A stretch of 64,000 bases of DNA from Adiantum capillus-veneris (GCA_014529385.2 CM043971.1:93783840-93847839); one strand, 5' to 3'; positions 22,871 through 37,117 are shown, numbered from the stretch's first letter. The notes: generated from the sequence alone by a model not told the origin. Numbers and translations: made by a program.

Positions 22871-25800
22871 TTGCCTTATACAAGGCAATACCTCTATTAC
22901 ATTTTTTGATTACTCAAGTTCACCGTTATGCATCACATTTGGACCTATGAACAACAAGTCATCCACATTACAAACAATGAGTAGAAATGCACCTCCCATG
23001 TGTTTTACATATGGTGTGCTCTTATTTGGAATGCTCCAAACTCATGAGAGAATAACCTCATGTTTTACTCACCCATTGCAACAAGTCTCACCTTGTAGCA
23101 ATCGATTTTACCATCTAGTTTGTGCTTTAACTCATACACTAGAAGCTTACTTAACATTTTATGAGCTTACTTCTATTTCTCTGATACAAAATAAAATAAC
23201 CTACATATCATCTTCCATAAGCACAACAAAAAATTCCTTTGACAACCTTAAAATCCACTTTTGCATTGTTTCTTTCACACTTAAGCGTAAGATGAATACA
23301 ATTTCTAACCCTTGTTTTTTGAATTGTAAGCAACAAAAAAATGCCCTTTAACACATTAAAATCCAATTTTGCATCGTTTCTTTGGCACTAAAGTTTAGTT
23401 CAAGCAATCAAAGACACACAAGGACCAGCAGAAGGCTGTTTCCATGCTAGACCCCTGCTAAAAATGATAGATTTTTGACATTTATGCATCTTGAAGTTTG
23501 ATAAGGCGTCTAGAGGGTATTCGTGGGGGTTGGCCCCAACACATGTATTTGTGCATCTATTTCATTGTATGCTATTCCATTACACAAAAACTATGTTTGC
23601 AGCTTGCTTTTTTCTCCACGCACATTTGAATTACCGTATCGCTACTAATCTTTCCACCTCTAGCATCTCCTATTTTTCTTTATTTTTGATGTGTGCATGT
23701 GATTAACAAGGTTATCACTAATCAAACTACTAATCTCTCTCGTATTTGGTCATATTATCTCTCTTGTTCCTAATTCTTTCTATGTGTGAATTAAGCAAAG
23801 AGTAGTATGCATGGCCTCACATGATTTAATTAGTGTGTGTACTAATCTTTTCTATGCTTGATTAGTGCATGCTTAACTCATTAAATCCATGTCTGTGTGC
23901 TAATGCTTAGAGAGTTTGGAGTAGAGATACGAAACATTTGTGCATCATTGTTGCCTTGAGTGCTTTAGCTAGAGAAAATCGTTTATATCACATGCGTTCA
24001 GAGGGTTTAGAAAAAATCACTATACTTACATGCTACGAGGTACCTTTTTTTCAAGGATGCAAAAAAGACCCTTTAAAATGGTATTAATTAAAATATCCCT
24101 CATGTTGTGCCTTTGTGGAGGTGCCCACCTTGAGATTTTTGATATGTGTATAGGATTGAGCCTGGAGAATACCAATCTATGGCTTTGCTTCCCATTTACC
24201 ATCGAGCACCACATATCTAGAGTTCACTTCTTTCTTGTTGCCATTGATTACATCAGTGAGATTGGCAGCGAGTGTCTCTATGGCATGGATGGGTCAATAG
24301 TCCATGTGTTAAAAATATATGCATGATCACTAAGTGTGTGGGTACCCATTGCATGACAGGTCTCCAACATTTGACAGCATTGTTGGAGATTGGTATCCTA
24401 GCCATTTTTGAAGAGGAATTTTACCTCTACCTATTTTGGCTTTGGTTATACTTGGATTATGTTATGTGGGAATTAAATACACCAATATTAAATTTGAAAT
24501 GTGCATCTTCATTATTTTACCTAATTTTTCTCCATGTGGCTCTAATTTCTTGGTTATACACACTAATTTCTCTCTAATTTTTGACTCCCCAACATGTCTT
24601 TAACCTTTCATTCATAAGTTTTGGCTAGCATTCTAAGTGACTAACTAATTAGACTAGGATTTGGTGCTAATTAGAGGTTTTAGCTTCACTATAATCTTGG
24701 TTCTTAATACTAGCAATTCCTAACTTGCGATGTGAATGCAATTGCATGGATTTTTGAAGCTAATTGGGAGGAAACACACACTTTGTTGATTGGTATTTGG
24801 GCCTTGGTACACCATTGGCTTCAATGATTAGTACACCTCAATAAGAGGGGGACCCCTTAGGGTCGTGTCATCGTGGTGGCTATTTGTCTATATTGTAGAC
24901 TTTCCATGAGCAAGTGGTGTAATGAATCGTGATCTAGCTTCTCCCATTGATGTATACAGTATAGGTGTTTTTAAAATCATCTACACGTGTGGATAATCAA
25001 CAATTTGTGGAATTCAACAATTATGCATGGCTTGTGCGTAGAATATCGCACCTTTTGAAGCTTTTTACAGGTCAATTTGCATGCCATTATGCTATCTAAT
25101 TTTCCCAATTTAGGAGACAATGGGCATTGAGATTAGCATGTGTGTGTATGTATTGTGGCATTGGCATTGTTAATTGAGTGATTTTGTGTGCGTACACCCA
25201 ACTTTCACTTTATTTTTGCCTTATTATTGGTGTTTATGTACATGTTTAATTGATCTTGTGTGTGCAAAATTAGAGTATGCGCCGAATAATTAATGCATGA
25301 GTGTGTCAAAGTTAGCCATTTCTCCTCTTGAATTGCTTCATTTTGTCAAATTTTTTGATTCTTAATGTCAAGGATTGTTGCCAATTGGTTAATTGCATGA
25401 TTATTGGAAAGATTATGGCTACATCTTGCACTCAAGGTTACACACACACACACACACAGAGCTAATTATTACATAAAAAGATTAAAATAGAAGATAAATT
25501 ACCTAATTTGATGTGTATGCTTCACATGTTTTCTTTGTATGTGCAAGCTTGTGCATGTTTGTTTTGCTCCACTTGTGTGCATTTTGCCAATATTGGGGTT
25601 GTTTTATGAATTTTCATCAAAATAAGTTTATTAGGGTCCTCTTAGCTTTTCTTTTGGATGTTTTGGTGATTCTTTGGCTAGTTTGAAAAAAAATTCAATT
25701 GAAAATAAAGTTTTTTATTTGTGTTTTGGGAAAAGAATTTTGAAGGTAAAGTGAAAAGAAGCGCTTGCACATGTGCACCCACAAACACACCCCTACAATG

Positions 25801-26084
25801 ACAGTGTATAGCTCCTTTTTAAGGTGCTCATTCTCAACAAAGAGAACTCTTAAAGTAATCCTTCATTGGGAGTGCATGTAGCAAAAATTATCATTTGACA
25901 TTAGTTGAATCTACCTAAAGGAGACTTTTATTTTATGTGTGAATAATGCACCCTTATGCAACATCAACAAAGCATATAAAGAGTGAAGAAAAAAGCTTCA
26001 AGATCTATCTCGTGAAGGATAGAGACCTACCAAGGAAGGAAGGCCATCCAAGGACACATAACCTATGTGACCATCTCACAATTG
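22871..26084. other. Long AT-rich stretch without recognisable gene
   Basis: Contains many TGTGTG-type short tracts and small duplications (for example 23,230-23,290 against 23,355-23,395), and a short AC tract at 25,441-25,459. The composition resembles 37.8-39.9 kb, with recurring 'gtgtgtgca' and 'ctaattt' words, so both may be decayed LTR or internal sequence of a large element. No domain is visible. Confidence 0.4.
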
Positions 26085-28480
26085 TGTGTGTGTGGGAATA
26101 TCATGGAATGTCAGAATTGGCCTAGATGAGCTAGCTAACAAATCTCGATATCATACTTCTTGTTGAAACATGGGGGCATGATGCCTAACTGATTCTTGGA
26201 TTGGACAAATACAATGTACATTCTTTGATATGGACCAAAAATCCAAGACAAAAAATTTCACAATTAGGTGTGGCATATATGATTAAGAAGGGAAGGGTAG
26301 AAAATGGTTCTATCATCAAAGATGACAATCATAAATGTTACATATGGCTAAATGTATTGAAACCAACCAACACACCCACTTTTGTGGCGATTTGTTACAT
26401 TCCTCATTGTGACTCTAAATTTTATGCTCGTTAGGATAGAGATAAACATTTGAAACCTAGAGTAAGACATTGTTCATTTCAAGGGCAAGGGTGAGGTTGA
26501 TATTTCAAGGAGACTAGAGGACTTACATCGTAATTATAGCCAAAACTCTAGTAATAAAAAGGAGCCGGATTAATATGGCAAGAAACTTCTACACATATTC
26601 TGGCATGGAATGCTCATTTTGTATACACAAAACTAGAGGAATGGAATGCAATGCTCATTTTGCACCAATGGTTATTTCAAAAATCCATCTTGAATTGTAT
26701 ACAAAATTTTACACTTGTCCAATGGAATTTGGAATTGGATCACAGGAACTTTATGTATTGATCTCAAATGTATAGAGATCTAAGCATTCAAACTTCAACC
26801 AGAGTGTGGGATAGTCACATTTGTGCTTAGACTTCAAACGGGAGCCTATGTATATTAATATGGCTGAGAAAATGTTATGAAAAAAAGCTCCCAAATGATC
26901 CAACACTAGAATGCAAGTTATTTGCTCTTATGTAAAGAAATGCTTTGATGTGAAGCACATGTTTTGCAAAAATATTAATAAAGGTAGCTCAAAGAAGAAA
27001 TAACTTGACATGGAATGTAAACAAACATGAAAGTACTAGATGTTTTTAGATGCAAATAGAGATAAGGAAAACTTTTAAAAGCATCTACATGTATACAAAA
27101 CATTTATTCAAATGCCGACAAAAAGGTGGGAAGTCACTCGAAAATCTTTCCAAGCTCAAGAGAAGGAACAACAATGTAGTAAAATTTGGAGAAATAAAAA
27201 GGACAATTGTGTTGTTAATTTCAATGACTTATGGACATGTATATGCATTGCAAGAATCTATGGGAGCAACCAAATTTGGGAAAGATGCCATCTCATGGTT
27301 CTCTTTCATGTATCTTTGCCATCAAAGATGCATGAGGAGGGCTTAAGAATTTTCCACTTGCATATCTTCAAGATATCAGGCCCAAAATACTCAAATGGAT
27401 AAGAGAGGAAACACATTGTTGGATACATGATATGTTTAACCTTGTACTTCAGCATGACATGCCTCATGATTGGAGTACAAATTGGATCAAGCCTATTCAT
27501 CGAGGAGGATATGTGAACGATGTAAATAACTACCAAACTATAATGGTTTTCTCTCTTATGGGAAAGCTATTTGGATGTTTCATGGAAATGAAAACAAGTG
27601 AATGTGCTAAAAATAATGGCAAACGTGCTTATGGACAAGAGTTTTTGAAAACATCATAACACAATTGATCACCTTGTAGCTCTTCAAATACTCATGGAAG
27701 AAATCCAGTTGAAAGGTAAAGGATTCTATTTTTGTTTTGTAATATTCAGAGAGGTTTTTAAGGTTTCTTAGGAGAATATTTGGAGATTTATGGAGGAACT
27801 CCAAGTGCTGAGTGAATATATACATGCGGCTTCTTGTTTTTACAAGAAGGTGATATGTTGAGTGCACATGGGAGATACAATTTTAAAATTTGAGTGATAT
27901 GTTTAGTGCATATGGGAGAAGGTGATATGTTGAGTGCCTATGGGAGAAGGAATTTTAAAAATTTTCATAAGCACTAAGTTATTGTCAATCACATCTCCTT
28001 TTGCTACTGATTGATGATTTGGAGCACACGGTACTTGAGTTTATGCAAGAAGAAGGCATTGAAGAGGTTATGATTGGGAATGCAATGATCATGATATTGT
28101 TATACGCATATGGTATAGTGCTTTTGGCCCATACTTTAGATCATGCACCAAAGCTTATGATTGTCTTGGAAAACTTTTTTTTAGCATTGTGTTCTCATTG
28201 TTGACAACTCTCAAGAAGGAGAATCCATGTATTGTGTACAATAAAGAGACCCTAAAAAACCAAGGTTATACTTGTGAAGACTCTCAACAAGGAGAAGCCA
28301 TGCATTGTGAACAATAGAGAGCCTCATAAAGTGTAGAGAGTTTTAGGTACCTTGGCCTTGAGTTTCCAATGATAAATGGAATGATTGTGCTATGCCATGC
28401 TTGGACGTTGTAGAAACTTTGAAAGTACAAAATTTCCGTCTTGTAGATTCAATTGACATGGTCTCAAAACATGGGCTTAA
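26085..28480 (+). pseudogene. LINE ORF2 remnant: endonuclease plus reverse transcriptase
   Basis: The start reads I-S-W-N-V-R (the usual APE-endonuclease entry is W-N-V-R/N). Next come V-H-S-L-I-W-T-K-N-P-R and F-V-A-I-C-Y-I-P-H-C-D-S-K-F, matching the mid-part of plant LINE endonucleases. From 27,430 the RT has H-D-M-P-H-D-W-S-T-N-W-I-K-P-I-H and N-Y-Q-T-I-M-V. At 28,004-28,140 it has I-D-D-L-E-H-T-V and L-L-Y-A-Y-G-I-V-L-L-A-H-T, where Y-A-D-D has become Y-A-Y-G. Many frame changes occur. It belongs to a different LINE lineage from the one at 13.2 kb, judged by the RT text. Confidence 0.85.
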
Positions 28481-28620
28481 GTGATCACAAAACACGATCT
28501 GACACCATAGCTAAACTAATTGCACAAGATACTGTGGGTTTTTGACATGGGCTTAAGTGATCACAAAACACAATCTGCCACCATAGCTAAACTAATTGCA
28601 CAAGATACCGTGGATTTTTG
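28467..28620. repeat. Tandem duplication of about 76 bp at the LINE end
   Basis: Two adjacent near-identical copies starting ACATGGGCTTAAGTGATCAC (about 28,467 and 28,543), differing at only a few bases. Confidence 0.93.
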
Positions 28621-31600
28621 AAACAAGAAAAAAACTAAAGAAAAATAATAAATGCAAGTTAAAATCACACTGGCCATTGAATTTGGATCATACCAAGGGC
28701 AACAAATTGATTTTTTGTATCAAATTCATGGTAGATCATTGCAAGATATGAAAAGTAAAGTGTGTTGGCTACAATTCAATTTGTTGAGAGCAAAAGACAA
28801 ATGCATGAGAAATCAACAATTCTAGGGACATTCAATTTCTAATTTTGGTACACATAGCCAAACTTTAATTCTAAAGTCCAAAATAATACTAACATATGCT
28901 AAGGAAGCGTAGCATATTGTTAGTATTTTGTGGATCCACTAGGGCACAAATTGTGGACAATGGTTCTCCAAAGTTGGGTAAAATACTAGTGATATATTAA
29001 AATAACCATCAATTAAAGTGAAAATAGGACAATCTGTGCATCTTTTGGTTGATTTTGTCAATAATGGTATTGCATATGCATATTCCACAATTGTTCTCAA
29101 GGTAGGAAGTAGTAAACTCTAGGATTCTCCCCAAGGAGAGTAGATTAAACAACTACCATAGTACATGGATCCAAAAGTCTAGTGTCATGCTAATGTGTCT
29201 AGATGCTTGCAACCTCAAGTATGCCCATAGGATGCAAATGGAATGAATACAAACCATATCATTAGCCATCTAAGATATAAGTATTGAAAAATGATTGACA
29301 TTATTATAGAGTGCTGAGTACTTATGGCTAGCCAAAAAGGGGACAAAATATGAAGATTTGAAGAGCTTAATTTAAAAAAAAAGTGGCTCCATGATTCTTC
29401 AATCTAGACATATAGCATCATCAAGGTCATTTCCAAAATCACCACGTTGTTGAGGTGGGCACGTCCTAAGCCCGCCGGTCTAATTTATTAATGTGCAACA
29501 TCTCTAGTTGTAGAATTCTATGTGGTAGATAAGTGCATGTATGGCAAGCTATCCTAGATATTATGTGCACCGTCATCCTCAATTCACCCTTATAAATAAA
29601 GCCTATGATGTACACATCCTATCCTAACACGCCATATGCATACTTTGCTTGAGAGAATAAAATGGATATATATCAAGGTTGAAAATCATAGGTTTTAGCT
29701 GAAAATGCTACAAAAGCTCAAGCTAAGGAAGTTCCAAAACGAGCGTCAAAGAAATTAGAGCAAGATCCATATCATAGTTTTGAGAATATAGAGCAAGAAG
29801 CTACATTAGCCAAAAACATTCTCTCATCAAAGGCAATGCAAGTGATTCTAAGCTTATTTATGATCCAAAATTTTTTCTTTTCCTTTTCCCAAAACAAAGT
29901 ATCTTTTGAGATTCCCCTCAATGAGACATGCGTGCCAACCTACTGGTATAGATTTTCAACAAACAAGACTCTTGAGAAGCACCTAAAAATCATCAACCTA
30001 TCACAAAGATAACTAACAAAGAAAGTGAGTATACTAATCTACCCAATACTAAGTTTGAATTATTGGTCAAAATGGAGTATTTGTCGAAGCTGAAATGGAC
30101 TTTGGACTAGAGATGAATATCATTTCATATGGTATTTGGTTATTGTCTAGTAAATCAATAATTTACAAAGGTCCAAACTTAATTTCTATGTCAAATAACT
30201 CAATAAGGGAATTCAAGGGAATGGTCTACAATTCCATCAACATCAATTCATAACTTTTGGAGGGTGAGTTCCATGTGATGGTGATTACAAGGTTGCTAGA
30301 GGATCTTATCTTCGATCAACCTCTAGCACTTGCAGATCCAAAAGAGGCCCAAGCGTTTAGTGGTCTTAAGCTATGAGAAACCAAAAGATAGATTACCAAT
30401 CTACAAACACATGAAATTGATCAATAATAATAATTTGTAGCTTAGCAAAGGCCAAAATTGCTACAAAAGTTATGTGACACCCTACAAAAACACATGAAAA
30501 AGACATATGAAATAGCATAGCTGACCATACATAATGTAAGAGAAGTCTGACATAGCATCCATCAAGAAACAGAACAGAGAGCACAAGCAAGCCCGCATGC
30601 ACACATGTGCAACTTGAGGGCTATGCGTATATGTGACGGAGGAGACGAGAGGTAGAAAAGATAAGAGAAGAGTTGCACAATCATTGGGTACAATATCCCC
30701 CCTTCATGAGACTCTTCTTTCTTTTGCATGTTGTGATGTGTTTTTGCAAAATGGTGCGGGCCAATCCAAAGGATTTGAGAGATTTTTTTAGTGCTCCTAG
30801 GCCTCTTAGATGTAAATAAATCATGCTTGTACAAAGGTGGTGTGTGCTAGCTGTCTCTACACTTGCCCACCAGTTGTGCGGGGTAAGTAGTTTTGCTTTC
30901 TTTGTACATAGAAATTTCAAGATGTCAAAGGGTGAGTAAGTGCTTTAAAAATATGAATAAAACTGAATTTTTTATCATCTTGGGTCACGACCGAGTTCGG
31001 GTTTGCAGTTGTGAAGAAGAAAGTCCTTGTTACTGCATCTTGTAATGGTGTGTGGGGGTGTGTAGTCGAAGTGCCCATGTGAGTGTATGAGGGCCTAGAG
31101 CCTTGATTGGAGAGTGTGTCTCTCATCAAGAATTCCATTAACGTGGGTGGTAACCTCTACACTTTCACCCCTCTTCTTTCTTTTTGGTGATGGAATCTGC
31201 ATGACTTGGAGCTCTCATGTATGCGTGTGCCTGCTACCTAGGTTTGGCAATGAAAGCCCTTGCTCTCTGTGTAAATTGGAGATTGTTTCCCCATGTTCAC
31301 CATGTTTTTTTTTGAGTTTTTTGGCATGGTTTTTTATGGATTTATGTGCATGGTTGGGAGCGACTATGGAGCCACATCTTGCATATGTAACGGATGATGA
31401 GATGGTGTGAGGCTATTGCTTTTATGATCAAAAGTGGAGAGATTTTTCTTGGTTTCTTTTCCCAACAGTTAGTGATTTTTGTGCTTCCTTGAGGCCAATT
31501 TCTCATAGCTAGGGCTATGGCAATGTAGAGGGAAGCTAGTTAGGGCTAGTTGAGGTTGAGGGTTTGTGAGGTTAATGAAATTTGTGAGTGGAGATCAGAC

Positions 31601-32188
31601 CATATTATCTCGAGAGACCTATTAATACTCTTCATCCTTTTTTCTTTGTGGTGGTTTGAGTTGTTGTAAAGGCCAATGCCTTAATCCTTCACATAAACGG
31701 GTGGCCCCACGAAGGAAGGGAGAGTAGTGGTTGCTACTTTGATTGCCAAGTTGGAGTTCACTTGTAAATCAACTCTAAGCCCTTCCTAATATTGGTTCTA
31801 AGATGATTTTGAGGTGTTGTAAAGGCCAATCCCTTAATCCTACATATAAATGGGTACTTTGATTTCTAGGTTAGAGTCCACTTGGGAATCAACTCAAATC
31901 CCTTCCTAGTATTGGTTCTAAGATGATTTTTCACGATTTTGATCACTTGAGAAGGTACTTGGAAGCTTGTGACAATGTATATGACAATTGTGGATGAAAA
32001 GATGACCATAAACCAGGTTTCCTCTTATGTTGGCTTGCCAAAATAGGTAGTTTGACTTCTTGAAGGTACTTCAAAAGTATGTTATGGGTGATTCTATGTA
32101 TGAGGCATGTGGTAGTTGGGAAAAAAAATAAAATATGCTCTCTTGGATTTTAGCAAAGGACTTGCAAGTGGAGAAGTAAATCATATGG
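28621..32188. other. No gene recognised; one tandem duplication
   Basis: AT-rich. At 31,661-31,931 two direct copies of about 120-150 bp start GTTGTAAAGGCCAAT; the second lacks about 35 bp. The remaining short ORFs have no recognisable domain. Confidence 0.5.
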
Positions 32189-32659
32189 ATGAGTATGCAT
32201 GTTTGTGGGAAGGAAGGCATTATATTTGATAGAGCATGTAAAACACATGAGGTTATGCAAGTTGTGAATGTGAATTTTCAGTATGAATTACCTCATTTGG
32301 GTAAGACTACGATATATTATGAATTGTGGAAGCTTGAGATGGGCTTTGATGAGAAATTGGTGACGCATGAGAATGATGAGGCATGTAAGCATGCAAAAGA
32401 AGATGTCATAGATGTGCCTAGTGTTGATGATGTGGATTCAAATGCTTCACATGGTTATATGGATGTTTATGTTGAGCATGAAGGTGCCACTCTTTATGAT
32501 TTTAAAGGTGATTTGAATCCCATTGGTATGCATGATCTTGATGAAGATGAAGAATGCATCTCGACTTATGGTATGTTTCATGAGGATGACGTGGCTTGTG
32601 ATTTTATAGAGGATGATGTAAAGATGTGGTTGAATCTTGTGATGGGGATTCAAGTATAA
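32189..32659 (+). CDS. Orphan acidic ORF, 156 codons
   Basis: An uninterrupted reading frame whose C-terminal two thirds is rich in Asp, Glu and His, with D-V-P-S-V-D-D-V-D, E-H-E-G-A and D-L-D-E-D-E-E. I do not recognise it. Similar acidic linkers occur in retrotransposon polyproteins between gag and protease, so a TE fragment is as likely as a gene. No promoter or splice context supports it, and there is no neighbour in operon-like arrangement. Confidence 0.25.
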   Translation: MSMHVCGKEGIIFDRACKTHEVMQVVNVNFQYELPHLGKTTIYYELWKLEMGFDEKLVTHENDEACKHAKEDVIDVPSVDDVDSNASHGYMDVYVEHEGATLYDFKGDLNPIGMHDLDEDEECISTYGMFHEDDVACDFIEDDVKMWLNLVMGIQV

Positions 32660-33865
32660 ATTCTTGTATACACTCTTGTGTGAAGAATCAGGATGTTGAT
32701 CTGGTCATCTTGATGTTATGGACTCTTATGTTAGACATACCATGGTTGATGATGACTATGCTTGCACATATGGTTTTTTTGATGGGATATCTATGATCAT
32801 TAGGAAGAGGATGGGATGTAGGAGGGCCTCTTTATTTTTCATGAGCTTATGGAGGTGATTAACATTTTGACGAATAGGTGTACACCATGTGTGCAAGAAT
32901 GGTGTGTGTGTAAGAGACTTGTAAGAGTGATTAAACGATGCACTTTTCCCCTAAAAAACGAGGTGGACTATTTTATGATTTTTGGCCTTCCATAACTCCC
33001 ACATATGATCTCCGATTTGAGCGGAGATCATGAATCTGCAATCTACACATCGAGATCTTTCCATAGATATGCTACATGATATGATTTTATTCGCTATATT
33101 TTAAATTCCATTATGGGGGCAAAATTTGAATTCAAATAAACTAGCTGTTTTGCATGTTTGAATTCAAAAGCTGCCCTTTGATTACTTTCTTAAAACTAAA
33201 GATTTGACTTCCTTAAATTGCCAAATATAGAGGCCCTCCTGGACCCCATTCTCTTCCCAATGTCGTGGGGATGGGAATCAAGGGAGCTTTTGGAGCGAGC
33301 TTTAGAGGGAGATTTTTCGAAGCCTTTCACTACACGGGTGTTTCTAGAGAAAAAATCTTTTCACACATCGGTTAGAGAGAGCTCTTTGGAGGGAGTTTTT
33401 AAAAACAATTTTGACTCAAAATTTTTAGTTCCAAAAGAACTTTGAAACTAACATGTAAGTTTTAAAAAGTACATTTTGGACATAGCAAACCAATGACTAG
33501 ACACAAGGCACCATCATATACTGAATTTCTCAAAAAAGAATTACAATCTCATATGAATAGTTCCAATTAGTGCGACACAATTACATGGCAAGTCTAAGAG
33601 TTTTGTTTGATACAACTCAATTACACTCCTTTTTTATGTCGTACGATGACAATTGAACACACGTTGTCGAGAAATTTGCGGTCTTGCCAGGAAAGCACCG
33701 GGCTTATGGCTGTGAGAGTTTGTGAGAGAACTCAACAAAAACTATATGAAGGAGTTAAACCATAGATGCCATGAAGACTAGGGTTTGGAAAGAAGTGCAA
33801 TCAAAGAAGACTCACTCTTTCTCTCTTGCACTCACACACACAAAGAAAGAACGCAAAAGAGAATG

Positions 33866-34293
33866 TCAAAACAATACGAAGATGAAAACATCAAGGCTAT
33901 GGTCATATCGTATCATGGGTAATATGAAAGGGTTAATGGATGAGTTAATGGCATTCAATCTTGGCTGACCAAATAGGCTACGAATTGTTCTTTGGAATTG
34001 TAGTTTTGTGCTTACCATAATATATATATTTTGTCTAGTGATTGGGATTAATTGTGTGTACAAATCCTCTTGGTTCATAGCAAGATAACTACGCTTACAT
34101 CAAAAGAAAAATTATAGTCTATGAGAGGTAGTATGATGGGATCCGGTGATAGAAGTATTTCATTGAGCCTTTCAGGGCCGAAGAGAAACACTATACGTTG
34201 TTGAAAGTGTATTTTACGGCTAATCCATACGTTAATTCTAATAGATCGTACAGAGTGAAAGCGATAGAAATGATCATCATGTGGGTTATTCAT
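33866..34293. repeat. Diverged tandem duplication of about 210 bp
   Basis: On the minus strand, 34,293-34,075 and 34,078-33,866 translate to two similar peptides sharing R-L-N-x-I, S-x-x-P-x-I-L-P and a F/L-D-V ending. This shows an old direct duplication. I do not claim either as a gene. Confidence 0.55.
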
Positions 34294-34481
34294 CTAGGAT
34301 AGTATGTGAGAAATGTAGATATGAGAGAAGTGAAGAGATGAGAAGTTTCCCTCCCAAGACCTATTCTTGCCCGTAGGCAATAAGGATACTGCGGGGAGAG
34401 ATGTACTTGTCGCAAGAGAACCTAGAGAGGATGAATTACTAAGAATGAGAGAGATAGGTTTGGTTAAGGAGATGAGATTAG

Positions 34482-34522
<41 letters not shown>

Positions 34523-35978
34523 TATAGATATATATATATATGTTGGATTAGAGATGAAAATGAAAACAACAAGAAATCAAGAAAACATCAATGTAGAACA
34601 CATCTTACTTGAAACCCTTCGGCACCATTATTGATGGGAGAGAGAAGAAGAGTGGATAATTCTACTTTGATTGATACACCAAGTGCAAGACCTTCTTTGA
34701 TTAGAGTTGATCTTCCAAGGTTAGCTTGTTGCAAGAATGGCTAGTCTCCCTCTAGGAGAAAGTGTAGGCTTGGGCTTATGTTAATGGCTAAGTACAATTA
34801 AGCATTACTACTCACTCCCTCGAGAATTCCTCTCATCAATGGCTTGAATGCTTTTGTCCCCCTTTTCAAGAAAGAAGAGGTCTCCTTTTATAGGTGAAGG
34901 GAACCCCCAAGGGTTTACACAAGAAGAGAGGAGCCAGTGTGAATAGGAATTGGAAAAGTTGGAAATGAGCTGTCCCTGCATGATGTGGGCAGACTGGGGT
35001 CCAGTATTTTGATCATATCTCCTCAACCGTGGCTCCAAATAAAAAAGTAAAAATATGGGCAGAAAATTCAGCTCATTAGCTACGATTTTTATTTTAAAAT
35101 CGTTTTCCAATTCGGATTGGAACTTTGTGTAAAAAATTCATCAAAATAGGGTCCATTTCTGGCAGCAAAAGTCTTCCCGTGGTCCCCTTAGCTTAGACTT
35201 TCATTTAATTCCAAAGGACACCTCATGCCATATGAAAGCATGACATTGCTCATTGGCAAAGTTTTGTAATCATGCTTGCAATAATGCATTAAAATAAGTG
35301 TATCTTTGAAATCATGCCACCTAGTGTCCCACTAGGATATGATTCTCTCTTAGTAGCTATTTAAAAAGAAACATAAGAAAAATATGAAAAATACATAGAA
35401 TATATATATATTGGAGTTTACCCTAGATATAGGATCTAGCTAGGGTGTGAGATGATAATGAGATAGTAGAAATAAAGAATCAATGCTTTTTGCCCCAAGT
35501 TAAAGAGGCGGAGCTATTGATGCTTTTCCCATATTTTTCTTTTGATGGTAAAGTAAGAATAGATTACCCTTGAGAAAAATAATAGGATGAGATAGAAAGC
35601 TTATTATTATACTTAAATATGCTTATGTACATTATAGGAAAGATAATTATGTATCTAAAAAATTACAAAATAACTCTTGTAGCATGCGTTCCCACTATGT
35701 ACGTGTCACAGCACGACAACGTAGAAGATTCTCATTTGTTAGCTTGCTTTGATGGGGATAAACATATTGTGGTTTAAATCCAAGCCAAAGTAGCAAAGGA
35801 AGATAGTAAATATGCCTGCAGGCCATGTAAGGTTTTCCTTGTGCCAATCATTCTGCAAAGTCTACACATGCACACATTGGGCTACTTGCAATATGAACTT
35901 TATACCTCTTGCCCGAACTTGTGGAGAAGATGTTTCCACCATGAATTTCTCATGCATGCTTGTCTTCACGATAGTGCA
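34294..35978. other. No gene recognised; AT tracts
   Basis: An AT tract lies at about 34,488-34,540. Nothing else can be supported. Confidence 0.5.
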
Positions 35979-36650
35979 CTACACAATCCAAGATTGCATG
36001 GTAACTGTCGATTCAATTCTCTTGGAGTCTTGAATTGACACTCCTGGCCGATAACGCACATTGTTGGTTCCCTTAATTGCAAGCTTCTTTACCATGTAGC
36101 CCCTTGTTTCTAATTCTTGCAGCTCTAAAGAAGTCATGTTTGTTCCCTTTTCCACTGGCCATATACTAGGGACTCTAGTAGGGCATTGAGTGATTGTATT
36201 GCAGATATTCCATGTGTGATCCACACTATCATTCCAAAACCACATGAATTGTGCCTTTGAGCCACTACCATGAGCACTATCAGCCCTTCCTTTGCAGGTC
36301 CAAATATCCCAAAAGGATGTTGCAATAGCACATACATCCATGTTCTTTATATTCTTTTTGCACTTACCAAATCTAGATAGTGACCACCCTTGATATTGAA
36401 CCCTACTTCCCTTTGGTATAAGGTGAATTTCCCACATTGTCTTATGAACTTCTGTCTCCTCAACCACTAGCCCACCCTCGTAATCCTCGCCTACTTGATC
36501 TCCCTCTCTACTGGTTTCTTGGAGATCTCTACAATTTTGTGGGATGTTTTGTGTGAGATACTTAGGTCGTTGTGAGGCATTCTCTTCCTCATAGCTTACC
36601 TTCCCAGCCTGTTTCCTCTTTTTGGCCACTATAATATTATCCCCCTCCAA
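35979..36650 (-). CDS. Orphan ORF, 223 codons
   Basis: An uninterrupted minus-strand frame. The N-terminal third is charged (K-K-R-K-Q near residue 10 could be a nuclear signal). The middle has several Trp and Cys, with W-D-I-W-T-C-K-G and F-M-W-F-W-N-D-S. The C-terminus has L-E-L-Q-E-L-E-T-R-G. I recognise no domain. A polypurine tract in the same orientation lies 600 bp upstream at 37,261-37,280, so this could lie in or beside an LTR. Its length without stops in AT-rich decayed DNA is notable, but the function is unknown. Confidence 0.35.
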   Translation of the reverse strand: MEGDNIIVAKKRKQAGKVSYEEENASQRPKYLTQNIPQNCRDLQETSREGDQVGEDYEGGLVVEETEVHKTMWEIHLIPKGSRVQYQGWSLSRFGKCKKNIKNMDVCAIATSFWDIWTCKGRADSAHGSGSKAQFMWFWNDSVDHTWNICNTITQCPTRVPSIWPVEKGTNMTSLELQELETRGYMVKKLAIKGTNNVRYRPGVSIQDSKRIESTVTMQSWIV

Positions 36651-37046
36651 TGTTGGTTGTTGATGGAGTGGTGTATCTCTAGGCTCATACTCAATTTATC
36701 TTGCAATAGTAGCTGGGCATGGTGCTCGACCTTGCTGTGCTCGATGAGAAAGTTCTTTTGCAGAAGGTCCAACCCCATGATATCTACCCTCCACAAAGGC
36801 AAGCATCTTCACATCTTGAAGAAAATCGTTTGACAAGCCAGACACTCATGCATCGTGCAAGCTCAATATTTCTTTATTTCCCTCGCTTGCAAGCCAACTC
36901 ATGTGCTTCGTTTCACCAAGGTTATAGAGCGAGATAGATCATAGAAAAGATATATTTATTTAAGAATTTAATCACTTGTGATTTTTGATGATAGTAAATC
37001 TCTCTCTCTATCCACGTAATTGCTACTACCCTTCTTGTTCTCCCTT

Positions 37047-37049
<3 letters not shown>

Positions 37050-37090
<41 letters not shown>

Positions 37091-37117
37091 ATGAAGAGAG
37101 AGAGAGAGAGAGAGAGG
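37050..37117. repeat. (CT)n and (GA)n tracts forming an inverted pair
   Basis: CT tract 37,050-37,087 and AG tract 37,097-37,117, separated by about nine bases, form a perfect potential hairpin. Confidence 0.95.
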
